Source of the DNA: Nymphaea colorata
Taxonomy: Eukaryota; Streptophyta; Magnoliopsida; Nymphaeales; Nymphaeaceae
Assembly: GCF_008831285.2 (NCBI RefSeq)
Contig: NC_045138.2
Span: forward strand, 310,001-374,000
Length of the DNA: 64,000 nucleotides
Direction: 5' to 3'
In this document: positions 38,030-49,333 of the stretch, piece by piece
Layout of the letters: each line of letters starts with the position of its first letter
Numbering within the stretch: position 1 is the first letter of the stretch
Position numbers and translations under genes: made by a program
Notes under the pieces: generated by a model
Told to the model about the DNA's origin: nothing
What the model saw: the letters and a program-made list of their open reading frames with translations, nothing else
The model's database searches: none

Positions 38030-38817
38030 CTCACTTATAAAAACTGATAGGTGTTAGGCACTTACATGATAGATGAATATAAAAAACAATCTCAACCTTT
38101 GGCTTTTGCAAATAAGTGGTTGAGTAAAAAACAAAGAAAAAAAAGATGTGAACTAATGTTAAATGAAAAAAATGTCAACTTTTTTTTCTCATCGATAGTA
38201 TCACAATTGGTGAAGACCAATGGTTGAAATTATTTCCTATCCTTATGACATTTAAGTGTCTCAAGTGAGATCTTCATCGACACTACCTTTCAATCTAATG
38301 TTGCACTACCTTTCAATCACGGCTGTCTGATGCAACGCAACACAACAGGTGGACATTCTTGAATGCATGGTCAAATGCATTCGATGAGTGTGTCGTGAGA
38401 GGTAAGTTTTGATGCATGTTGAAATTAATGGGCTTATTTTGGACAAACTAGGATTTTGATGTCGGAGAGAGCCAGAGAAAGGGTGGAGACAGGATAAGCT
38501 GACAAGTCATGCTGTGCCCTATCAGATCTACAGATACCCATTGAACCAACTGGAAGATGCTCACATTCTTTTGATGTGTGCATGTAGAAATGAGATTATT
38601 CTGGATAAACCAGGATTTTGTTACCACGGTTGGGCAGCACTTTGAATTGTCGAGTTCGAATTCTTTATCCCTGTGTACTGTAGGGCAGCACAAGAAGTCA
38701 TGTGAGAGTAAATAGTTTTTTCCTCGCAGTAGCTGTTGGAGATGCAAGTAGAAGGTGCACGTGAAAGAGGACATGTGAACACATGGGGGAGACAGAGTTG
38801 GAGGGGCCACTGCTGAC

Positions 38818-38818
38818 T

Positions 38819-38853
<35 letters not shown>
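38818..38853. repeat. (GA)n microsatellite
   Basis: A GA run in an intergenic region. A nearby similar sentence (GCTGACTAGAGAGAGAGAG) recurs at about 38900-38928, so the GA tract and its left flank are duplicated. Confidence 0.85.
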
Positions 38854-38855
<2 letters not shown>

Positions 38856-39002
38856 GCCATGGCTTGATCTGGCATAACCTTATAGGAGAAGAGGCTGACT
38901 AGAGAGAGAGAGCGAGAGAGAGAGAGATGACCTGGCATAACCCTAGAACAATTATGGAGGTTGTTTGAAACATAATGCATTTATTCTTTCCACTTTAAAA
39001 TG

Positions 39003-39143
<141 letters not shown>

Positions 39144-39459
39144 CTTCCTCTGTGCCCATCACCCTAAGGTTCACAAAGCTTGCGTCAGGACCTATTACGG
39201 TTCAAAGGATGAAAGAACTGGGTCGTCAAAACGACCAAGCGATTTGAACCTCAGATCTTCTTAAAGTGGATATTAATTACTAAATGTTTTATTGGTAAAG
39301 GTACTTGTTTTGAAAAATTAAATACCCAAGTGTGATTTGCATGTGAATGCACTTAAATGTCAAGTTTCTTTGATATTGAAAACTACTTTCCCACAAAGTA
39401 AAAGAATCAAAGCCTATGATTTTAAAATCCCATAAATTTTTGTTTACACATTTTAAAAT

Positions 39460-39720
39460 AATTTCTTATAAAGTATTCACAATGAGAAATAGAGGCAACA
39501 GCTTCATGACACCAGAGCCAAGATCTATCATTTTATCAATATCCATGGGCAGGTGTTGGTAACATGTGGCGATTGCTTGCACATGGACCCACAAAAAGTA
39601 CATATTTAATATTGACGTGTAAAAGCAATTTTTCTCATTTACATGTTGGTGCCCCTTAAAAATTTTAAATTTATTATTAATACCCCTCAACCAAAAATTT
39701 CTGGCTCTACCCCTGATCCT
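39460..39720 (-). mobile_element. Decayed copy of the palindrome (GGCTCCGCCACTG) transposon family
   Basis: It ends with AACCAAAAATTTCTGGCTCT then ACCCCTG, the reverse complement of the family's left end, preceded by a GCCCCTTAAAAATTTTAAAT phrase found in other copies. The opposite end is not clear. Confidence 0.45.
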
Positions 39721-40089
39721 TTGGACTTGAGCCCCGACCAAAGTTGTGCTTAATGAAAGATGATCAGGTTAACAATGTGAGGTGAAAAAACTCACTTTCT
39801 GCAGCCATTGATCGTCGAATCAACGGCATTCAGAGTATCTTGATCGGTGCGGCAACAAATGATCGAATTGGTGCTGGATTGCCTGGACAAGACCTCAGAG
39901 ACATGGATAGCTTACAAACAAAAGATAATGTAGTGGACCAATTTCAACATGGGTCAAATCATAGTGAATTTTTGCTTTGGATATGTCCCAATCATGATAA
40001 TGCTTGACATTTCACAGGTAGGAAATCTTGGTTGGCTTTGGTCTCCGCCCTCACAAGTGAAAGTCATGTTTAAGTTAGAAGCTGCAGCA

Positions 40090-40252
40090 GAGCTCGAAAT
40101 TTTTGACTAAGGAGCACTAACACCTTAAATTATAGCTTTTAAGTAGAACCAATATATAAATAAGTATGATGTTCGTATATAAATAAACAATATAGATTGT
40201 TCTATCTAAGCAGTTGCCCTCACAAGCTCACATGTGCCTCTGCTACTGGTTC
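40090..40252 (+). mobile_element. Copy of the palindrome (GGCTCCGCCACTG) transposon family
   Basis: It begins with AGCTCGAAATTTTTGACTAA and GGAGCAC. The middle has the TATAAATAAACAATATAG phrase. It ends GCAGTTGCCCTCACAAGCTC and then CTCTGCTACTGG, a decayed GCTCCGCCACTGG terminus. The element is about 160 bp and non-coding. Confidence 0.55.
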
Positions 40253-40740
40253 CAAGGCATAAATTTTTCACACTTAAACAAATTGGATGGGCTGAAAGTC
40301 GAACCCAGATCGAGCTTGGCGCAAATAGAAAACTGAACTTTGAAAAGTAAATCTGAACCACTTGTATCCGTAGTTCAAGAGCTATTGAACCACAATGAAG
40401 AAGATAAGCCAACTAAAGAGACTAATAGCTAACCATCTCAAAGGTGGAGAATGGTAGCTTTGAGGTTTTGTTCACATACTAACAATATCAAATCCTCATA
40501 TTTTTATATAGTAGCGACATGGTTATATATGTTCACTCTACATCCCTACATAAAAGACTCTCTAATCAAAAGCTGTCAAACACATCTGAAAACGTCATTT
40601 AGCAGTAGAGACATTCTATGAGTATCTCCTGAATATTGGATCGATCCATAAAACATTAGTTCTAGTGTTTTATGAATCTGCTAAATATTTGAGACACATT
40701 TATAAGACGTTCATCAAGTGCCTTTGCTGCCAAGCAACCC

Positions 40741-40910
40741 CTAAAGAGATGTTAGGTAATAGTAACTATATGTTACTGTTTAATGCATCTATGTAAAAAG
40801 GAAGGCAGAATCATAAAATTATTTTTAAAATGTTCAATGAATCTAACCAAATTTTAAGGTAGATGCATGAGATAGTAACATAATGTTACTAGTCCCAAAC
40901 AGTCCCTTAG
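40741..40910. mobile_element. MITE with about 50-bp inverted ends
   Basis: The left 50 bases (CTAAAGAGATG... through TAGTAACTATATGTTACTG to ATGCATCTA) match the reverse complement of the right 50 bases (CTAAGGGACTG... through TAGTAACATTATGTTACTA to ATGCATCTA). The element is 170 bp, so it is nearly all inverted repeat and could fold into one long hairpin. Similar phrases (GTTACTGTTTCATGAATA) at about 46850 suggest a further relative. Confidence 0.8.
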
Positions 40911-40931
40911 AGTAGCTTCTGACATCAGCAT

Positions 40932-41025
40932 TTGACGATAAGATCGTTGATAGTTCCCTTGCTTGCCAAGATTGTCCTTTGACGATAAGATTGTTGTAGT
41001 TCCCTTGCTTGCCAAGATTGTCCCG
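40932..41025. repeat. 47-bp tandem duplication
   Basis: Two copies of a unit starting TTGACGATAAGAT and ending CTTGCCAAGATTGTCC, offset by 47 bases. They lie directly downstream of the MITE at 40741-40910. Confidence 0.9.
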
Positions 41026-41179
41026 ACAATACAACAATGCTTAAACCCTCGTAGCCTTTTAGGGTAAGACCCAACGCAGCAAATATGTACAAATGCCACT
41101 ATTTGCTTGCTCGACAGCTCCACCAGCACTTGTGTTTATGATGTAAACGTGACATTTGATTCAGCCTCAACCGTCGCAC

Positions 41180-41325
41180 AGACAAAAATTTCTAGTTAAG
41201 GGGCACTATTACTTTGAATTTCAAACCTTAAGAGGCACTCATATGTTAAAAAGTAAAACTTTAAAAAAGTATCTATGTGTAAATAAAACAAATTCCATAA
41301 GCTGGTGTGAGCAATTGCGACAAAA
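41180..41325 (+). mobile_element. Copy of the palindrome (GGCTCCGCCACTG) transposon family, 3' end interrupted
   Basis: It opens ACAAAAATTTCTAGTTAAGG then GGCACT, continues CTTAAGAGGCACTCATATG and TGTAAATAAAACAAATTCCA, and reaches GGTGTGAGCAATTGCGAC, where the palindrome core is decayed. It is then replaced by unrelated sequence with SINE-like features. Confidence 0.55.
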
Positions 41326-41329
41326 GCAA

Positions 41330-41500
41330 CAGCATGGTTCTCAGACTGTCCTCAAGGGGTTTGGGACACCTGGTGGTCCTTGTGGCTGGTAGGGGGCTAG
41401 TCATAGGTTCGAATCTCAGCATTGCGCCTATTGCCTTGTGCAAGCCCACACATGCCGAAGACCGTGGGGGGCAAAGGAATAGACTTGGAGGTTCTACGCT
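41330..41500 (+). mobile_element. Possible tRNA-derived SINE
   Basis: A GGTTCGAATCTC box B (about 41406) sits about 60 bases after a CTCAAGGGGTTTGGG box-A-like stretch, in a G-rich tRNA-like head. The 3' body (CATGCCGAAGACCGTGGGGG) is non-coding. No clear poly-A or target duplication is seen. A related box B in the opposite orientation (ACAGGACTTGAACTAGTGAT) is at about 47425-47445. Confidence 0.35.
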
Positions 41501-42309
41501 CTAGCATGGCCCATGTGCAACACAAACACGAGACCCAAGAATGTTGATTCCGCCACCCGTATTTGCCCTAAAACTTATCATATACATGTTTGTCAGTGCT
41601 TGCTCTAAGTATCCGACCGGACCCAATTCGTTCAAGAATGACCTTGACTTTAGACATTTTGTCTCCATTTTGGGTTCCTAAGCCCCTTAAAATATGCAAT
41701 TGATTTCCTATCCTCACTCCTATCATATCATATGCATGCTAGCTATAAAATATCACTATATTGTTGGCATTAATGGACATCATTTAGTGGTTTCTCTCTC
41801 TCTCTCTCTTAAAAATGATATCTTGCCATGCCAACCAATCTTTTAAAAATCCCTAAGAAGATTGAAACAACCACCCAACCTCTCATTCATAGGGTATAGG
41901 GCTTGTTTTGGTGCCTCGAACTGCCGCCATCGGGCTACTTCAACTTGCACATCAGTGACCATCATTTATAGCACATAGAGTTGGCACTTCGATGGATCAG
42001 AATGGAAACTGGTTGCTGCCTAACCATTCTTGGTTAGGTTGTACCAACCCCTTTGGGGATTACCTCTGTGCTTTCCTTCCAATGAAAGTTGCTGGCAAAT
42101 AGGCTTCCATCCTTCATTGGGAAGGAAAGTATATAAATATAGAATGAAAAGGCAAAAAAAAAAAAGAGGCTATGGCTTAGCATCACATGTACAAAAGATA
42201 AACTTCCCTTAACAAGTATGAACCACATTTAATGAACATGAACAGAGAAATGTAAAAAAGAATTAAAAAAGGTTGAACATGTCAAAATCTCTCTTCCCTC
42301 TTTCTCTCT

Positions 42310-42312
<3 letters not shown>

Positions 42313-42359
<47 letters not shown>
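42313..42359. repeat. (AAT)n microsatellite
   Basis: About 15 AAT units, directly followed by the truncated MITE copy at 42360. Confidence 0.95.
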
Positions 42360-42480
42360 TGAGTGATGACTTTGGCTTTTAGAGTCACCCAAAAGTGATG
42401 AATATTTTTGTTATCTAATATTAATTTACATATTTTTCTCTTTGTTTTTTTGACTGTAGATAATCCGAGAAAAAAAAATT
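42360..42480. mobile_element. Truncated second copy of the TGGTGACTTT MITE
   Basis: GATGACTTTGGCTTTTAGAG then TCACCCA matches the left end of the element at 37797. It continues AAAAGTGATGAATATTTTTG, matching AAAAGTGATGGACATTTTTG in that element. The right inverted end is not found. Confidence 0.7.
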
Positions 42481-42982
42481 GCTGGTTTCATTTTTTATAT
42501 TACCTTTTGTATTGAGGCCGTGTTAGTGAATTTCGTAACATGCATGGACTTGCTTATTAGGAAGAGATTTTGTTGCCTTATATCCTGTTTCAACGGATCT
42601 ACATTTAACAAAGAATAGAAAACGTAATGAGTCAATTTACTACTGTCATAGGTACAGTGCTACCTATCAAGACGCTTTTAAAATTTTTATAAAATTGAAA
42701 TTACATATTGTTTTTTCGTGAACTATAGCTTTGAACATGTACGACATCTCTTTGTGACCAAGCAAAATAGAATTGCCATGAAAAGAATTCTAGCTTACGT
42801 ATACACCACGTGATTATGATAAGTGGACCAAGATTCCAGCAAGTTCATGTCCATGATTGATGTGACAGGCAATTTATATTGGTCACATATATATTTAATT
42901 TTATTTTTTTTAAGGGCATATATGTATATAAATTTGTGCATGTGCGCATCTGTGCATGCATCCACAATGTATATTTAACTTA

Positions 42983-42985
<3 letters not shown>

Positions 42986-43063
<78 letters not shown>
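42986..43063. repeat. (TA)n microsatellite
   Basis: An uninterrupted TA run of about 78 bases. Confidence 0.95.
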
Positions 43064-43064
<1 letters not shown>

Positions 43065-43437
43065 GTATGTGTTTGCACGTGCGTGTGTACATAGGATTAT
43101 TGGATTCCTCTTGATTAAAGGAATCACACGAAACGAGGCCATCCGCTGAAAAGCATAAAGCAGCCTTCCGAGGAGGAGATTCACCTTTTATTTATATGTA
43201 TATATATGTATATATATTTCGGAATCTGTCGAGTTCTGATCTGACCTCTAATGCATTTTACTGTCCGAGAATGAACTTTTTCACAACTTTACTTGTATAC
43301 CTCAAATCAAAGTGCAAGTCCAAGTCATGTGGCCTGAATTCTGGCCACACACCCACACATCCTAGCAAGATGCACTTGAATCTGGGCAATAATGGGTTGG
43401 GCCCATGACACGGACCTTAACGTCCCCCCGGCGCGGC

Positions 43438-43592
43438 TTGTGTCAGCAGTTGCCCACACAGCTCCATAAAATTTAATTATTTATACATCAGTTGTCTTCA
43501 ACCATTTGCTTATTCAATTGTTTTCTTGGTGTCTCGGTTTAACATATTTTAAATTAGTTCTCCTTAACTAAAAATTTCTAGTTTCGCCACTG
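43438..43592 (-). mobile_element. Palindrome-family transposon copy, reverse order
   Basis: It contains GCAGTTGCCCACACAGCTCC near the left and AACTAAAAATTTCTAGTTTC then GCCACTG at the right. The right end is the reverse complement of the family's left end (CAGTGGCGGAGC-like followed by CTAGAAATTTTTAGTT). Confidence 0.5.
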
Positions 43593-44484
43593 TTAATACC
43601 TAACCTAATAAATTTTATTATCCTGTTGGAGCTGTGAAAATGTCCGCATTGAGAGATTATGGGAATCTAAATGGACCCGTTTGAGGCCGAACGGTGAGTT
43701 GGATACCGAATCCGAGGACCACAACTGCATAGTGTGGATTCAACCACTAAACTTATATCTAGTTTTTCAGGATTGTCACAAATTATTTATTTATGTTACT
43801 TGTTTATTTTGAAAGGTAAGTTGGGGTTCAAAGACCTTCCTAAATTGTGTTTTGGATATTTTGATTTTGAAACTTGCTATCTCTCAACATACATAGGTTT
43901 TATAGATATTTTATGTTGATTATTCTTGTATTCTTGTGCTAATAAAAAAATATACAATGTTAAGAATTGCTAATCATAAAAAAATGTAAGGGGCAATCAC
44001 TTACACAAAAATATTGCAAGTTTTTCTGTGATGGATAAAAATATATATTCCAAAAAAGTGCAGCTTTCTAGATAAATCAGCAATAAACCAACATACTTAT
44101 GCCATGTCAATGTTTTTGTTCATTGATACCACGGGAAAAAAGGAGAAACGTTTTAATGTTTTTGCAAGGTCTTGATCATCTTTTACAATTCAAAGAAAGG
44201 TATTTAGAGATCATCTAAACCTTGCATGGACCATAATTTTAAAAATTGTACCTATAAGTTTTAAATTTTTTAGTTTAACCTATGTAAAAAATTTGAAAAG
44301 TTATATTATGGTCCCTGTCAAAAATTTCAAACTATAGTTCAGCCCCTACAATGAAAAATTCCTACCTTCACCCTTAGAAGTAGATCAATGAGGATAATAT
44401 ATAATAGTTGCTATTTTCTTTAATTTTAGCCTAAATTTACCACAAGATAAGACTTACATTTAAAATTTAATTTCAAGTTACAAT

Positions 44485-44606
44485 AAGGGGCCATTTGGCA
44501 TGTTCTTAAGTGTTCCATCAATCTGCCTCAAATATTATTCTGCTTTAATATTTGAGGATAAATTCATACAACATCACACAATGTTCCACGTGCCAAACAA
44601 CCATTA
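44485..44606. mobile_element. MITE-like element with CCATTTGGCA ends
   Basis: The left end GGGGCCATTTGGCATGTTC and the right end GTTCCACGTGCCAAACAACC are imperfect inverted repeats around 120 bp of AT-rich DNA containing TGCCTCAAATATT and AATATTTGAGGATAAATTC. It resembles phrases in the repeats at 40741 and 46730. Confidence 0.6.
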
Positions 44607-45120
44607 AAGGTCATGTCTAACACTTAAATTACGTGATAGGAACAATTTGTCTACAAACATGTGCTGCATATAGCAAAACAATGTGGCCAACCATATAGAA
44701 AATTAGGTATTTTGGGTCCTTTTCTTCCTAGTTGGATCTTGTGGTCTTGTATAACATTGTCCATTTTAAAAAAAAGGACCTTCTGCACTGTATTCACTTC
44801 GCATTTTTTTTATATAAGAGTTGGTTCAAGTAACATCACCAGGCATGTGGCCCTAGTACTTATGCAGTTTAAAATATCATTTTTTTTTTTGTGTATTTCA
44901 GAGTTCATGTAAGAGCATGTTTATCTTCCAGCTAATTGCCCATATAAAATAATGCATATTTTTGTGACCCTATGTTCTTTTGAACTGGAAAATTTTTTTC
45001 TGACCACCCACCTGAAGTGGTAGTTTATATCTTGAGCAACATGCTTACCAATTTATTTGTAAGAACTTGGTATCGTGCCCTCATTCGACATGTGCATGTG
45101 TGTATGTATGTGTGTGTACC

Positions 45121-45480
45121 AACGGCCGAGCCAAAAAGTTGTGGTTGTGAGACATTAATATAAGAAGACTTAAATTGGAGGGTTGCCCATACGCTGCAGC
45201 AGAACTACCATGTGACTGGTGTGAGCCACTGCCCATGCCAGCCAGTGAAAGCTTTTATTGTAATGGAGTTTGACCCAGGTCCAGCCATGTGTCATGTTCA
45301 CACCAGAACCGGGTCAGTGCCCCGTAGGCGTCCATCTCCCTAAGCCAAAGTACTCTTGATGCCCGTTGGCCAAAAGTTTCTGGCTCCACCATAATAAACT
45401 AAATTATATTGATGAACCAACATGTGGATAAAATGTGCTATGTGGGTTCATGTGGGCAACTGCCCGCACAAGCCCATGCG
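45121..45480. mobile_element. Cluster of palindrome-family transposon pieces
   Basis: Several termini occur together: CCGAGCCAAAAAGTTGTGG (45125), AAAAGTTTCTGGCTCCACC (45373) and GTGGGCAACTGCCCGC (45452) followed by ACAAGCCCATGCGTAGCTCC then GCTGG. At least two overlapping or nested, decayed copies are present. Confidence 0.5.
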
Positions 45481-46729
45481 TAGCTCCGCTGGCATGTACG
45501 CATAATTTCTTATAAGTGGGGACAAGCCTTTATGAGAGTTGATCAAGACTGTTTGCATCTAACCACTTAATTGCTCCCTAATCATTGGGGGTATCAATGG
45601 ATCTGATTCAAGTCAGATATATTATTAATGGTATCCTCTTTTTGGGATATTCACATAATGATATTCAAATATAAACGAAAACAGTCATATTTGAATCTGA
45701 AATCTGATTTTACAATTAGGATCCATTCTAAATCCGATTTTTATATTCATATCCTAATCCGAATCTAAATCCAACCGTATTTTTAAAATATAAGAGTGTT
45801 GGATATAGAATATTTATTTAAACATAAATCCAACTGAATTCAAGATCCGATCAAACATTTATGTATATATGAATCCGAACTGATATCTTAATCAAATGTT
45901 TTTTTTTTCCTAGATCTTATTTTCTCGAGATGGTTTGGTCGCATACCTAATGCAAATCAGATATGTTGGCACTCCTACCATTGGCCTCTAGTTCCTTCAA
46001 TTTGGGGCGCATCTGATTGGGGAAATTATCGTCTTCCATGAAATGCCAACATTCTCACAACATGGCGGAGCCCAATGCCCTTTATCAAGCGGTAGATCTT
46101 GTAGTAGCAGAGCCACATATAATTAAGATAGGGAGGGCACATGCCCCCTACCTAGCTTGCCTAACAATTGCTACATACATATTGCAGAAGGGATGTGTTC
46201 CCGTTGACTTCAATTTCTAGCTCCTCCACTGACTTTACATATCTCTGTTGAGCACCATTTAAGTGTTCAAACTCAACCAGCCTGTACCAAACACTTTGTT
46301 TTAGGTGCATGCTTCTCTTGAGATTGAGACACATTAGAACTCATTAAAAAAGTTAAAATTTCCAAGATGTCAATCTAACAAGTACAATTAGTGCTGGATT
46401 TCTTTTATAAAGGATTTGGTTGGGAAGTTTTCTCTTTGAAAAGCTTTTTTTTTCTTCTGGGAGAAGCTTCACTTATGCCAAGCATGATTGACTTCCTTCA
46501 AGAACTTCATCATTCCAACTGTGACCAAATAATTTTGATGTGACGCTATAGGATGTGGGCCTCAGCATTCATTATTTGTCTCAACATATGAGTTCAATTT
46601 TTTTTTCCATGCAATCAAGCTGGGGAATTACCCGAATTTTTTTAGCGTCGAAGAAATATACAAAGAATAAAAGAATAATAAACAAATCAACAACCTGCAA
46701 AACTATAGGGACCAAAACTACAAGAAGGC

Positions 46730-46990
46730 ATTAGAGGTCGTTTGACAATAGGAACAGTAAGATTGGCGGAAATCATGGAATGATGTAATACAAAGTTTCA
46801 TGAACCAGCCTCAATTATTGGGGCATATACATTAAACAATATCTTGTAATATGTTACTGTTTCATGAATATGACCCTAAAAATTGAGCTAAATTCATGGA
46901 ACACCTTCAAAAGTATTCGACAAACCTGCCTCAATTTTTAGGGTAGATTCATGAAATAGTCATAAATTGTTATATTTACCAAACAAAATC
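46730..46990. mobile_element. Possible degenerate MITE
   Basis: The left phrase AGGTCGTTTGACAATAGGAA and the right phrase TTACCAAACAAAATC are partly inverted. The inside contains two TGCCTCAATTTTTAGGGTAG-like phrases and GTTACTGTTTCATGAATA, which recur at 40741 and 51940-52070. The borders are uncertain. Confidence 0.35.
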
Positions 46991-49038
46991 TATCCAGGAG
47001 CAGCTCAGTCACTTGTCGAGATAAGGTTTCATTACAAATGCATAACCCATTGTGAAAAATGTTGGGGAAGGAAACCAAATGTATCTATGAAGCACTCTCC
47101 TAATCAGAATTTCCATTGGGTATTGTTTGATCTAACATTAACCTCCACATCTGTGCACATTATAACTTAATTACATACTTAAAAGGGCAAATTATTTTCT
47201 TACTCAAGTGTGAATTCATGAATTATGCTTCTTGGTTTGGGAAGATGATTGCTAAACTCTTTCTTCTTAAAAGGATCTACACCCTCTTTGTGGTACAAGT
47301 CCTGAAAAAGCCACACTTAGGCCGAGAAACTTAGCGGCTCGCTCATTGACATATGACTCTGAAGCTAGTACCTTTGCCTTCAGGGCCTATGCGTGTTCCA
47401 GCTTGCGCAGGGGGTTGATGCTCACAGGACTTGAACTAGTGATTGGCCTTCTTCATGCTGCTGGCCTAGCCAGCAACGTCAAACTCCTTGGGGAACAAGC
47501 ACCCCTTTTGAAACTTCAATTGGGTGATGAAGATTAACATGGTTTCTTTCAATCCTTCAACAATCACCATTATATTAGACGATGTTCAAATTATTTTCAA
47601 TTGGTTTCTCCTGAATTTACCACTTCTATATGAAATTTATCTTATATAATATATCAAAGCTTTTAACTGAGGCACATAATGTCGTTTTCATATGTATACT
47701 TAAAAGTATTTTGGCAAGTTGGCAGGCAGCCGGTGACCTCTAGATTGTACTTCACCGCTGGTTAGGTTGGGTGGCCCAACGAAGGATAGGGTTCAGTCAT
47801 ATGGATGGTCTAAACAGTCCAGGTAGAGATTTTCAATTTTTTTGTACATTTAAGAATTATATTTCTTTACTGAAAGAAGATAATCACTTATATAATTGTG
47901 GGCAACAAAAAATAATATGTATTTTCAAGAAAAAAAAAAGGTGGTGTTTTGGATCTAAGATCATGGTCAAGATCCGAAACATGTTTGAACCCATATGGTT
48001 AAAGTTGATAAAACCAACTAAAAGTTGAGATTTAGAATGTTGGATTGAGATAAAGGACATCACAAGAGGTAGCTGGGGGCACATGATTTTGTTAGGTTAC
48101 TGTTCAATTATGAAATACATTATCTCCTTCTATTTCACATGTCTTGACTGTGCTCTCTCATAATTCATTTTTTGTACTCCCTTGGTACCTGCATTTAATT
48201 TTTTGTACCTCTCCCTGGCACCTCCATGTTGTGGAAGCTTTATGTGATAATAATTCTTCATATATTACCAAAAGAAAGTAGCTTTTGCTAAATCAACCAA
48301 ACCAAGGGCACCACATTGTCTGAAATGAGAGCTCAAGCCTCATTTTTCCCCATTCCTATAGTTCAAGGCTGCATCGGTACCTGGTGCATAATATCTATAC
48401 AATCAAATTGATGATCGAGGACTTTACCTTACACCAGCCCGACTAATTACGCTGCATCCCTTGAGGCAAATAGGTGACTAGTTGGCGTTATTCAATATTT
48501 TCAAGTTGTTGGATTAATCTAACTAGGTAGTTAATTAGATTCCAAATATTTTCAAGAAACATATAAATAAAAAAAATCATGATTATTTTGTTTGATGTGT
48601 ACGTCAGATCTTGTCAATAAAAAATATAAGGTCATTGATCTTTAATCCTTATTATAGAGTCTGATTACATGTCGAAAGCAAATGTAACTTTTGTTTTCAT
48701 ATTTAAATATGTAATATCCATTTTGATTGTGACATCTATGAAATGCAGTGTAATATCATGTTGGATGACTCATTATGTGGCAAATAAGGTGGACAACATC
48801 TCTCTCTCCCTGTGTCCACAGGCACATGCGCGCACATGGAGAAATAAAGATTGATCCAATTTACTTTGACTGTTCTCAAGGTGCTGCATGTTAATTTTTT
48901 TTTGTCTTTTATCAATTCAAATTAGTAGTTGCTGTCAACCTTAATTTTCAGGAATGTAACATTGGACTTGAGGCTTTATGCCCCTTCACTCAAATTGATC
49001 AAACAGCTCATAACCAATTAGCGTACTTACTAAATTCA

Positions 49039-49076
<38 letters not shown>

Positions 49077-49276
49077 ATGTGGATCATATGTTATCATACC
49101 AAACAGATAGTGTAAGTACCGGAACAGAACTTTTTTAATTGACAAATTCCTTTGTGTGTGTGTGAGAGAGAGAGAAAGAGAGAGAGCCTTATTCTTTATT
49201 TTTCCTTGTTACAAATATATAAAGCTTACAGGTCAGGAAAATCACCCACAGGTTTGGCGCACACAGATAGAAGGAA

Positions 49277-49278
<2 letters not shown>

Positions 49279-49330
<52 letters not shown>
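49279..49330. repeat. (GA)n microsatellite
   Basis: A GA run of about 50 bases. The apparent open frames across it (encoding ERERER) are artefacts of the repeat. Confidence 0.95.

Positions 49331-49333
<3 letters not shown>

Noticed and set aside
41395-41425. Possible functional tRNA gene from the GGTTCGAATC box
   Set aside because: No cloverleaf with a matching acceptor stem can be drawn around it; better explained as a SINE box B.
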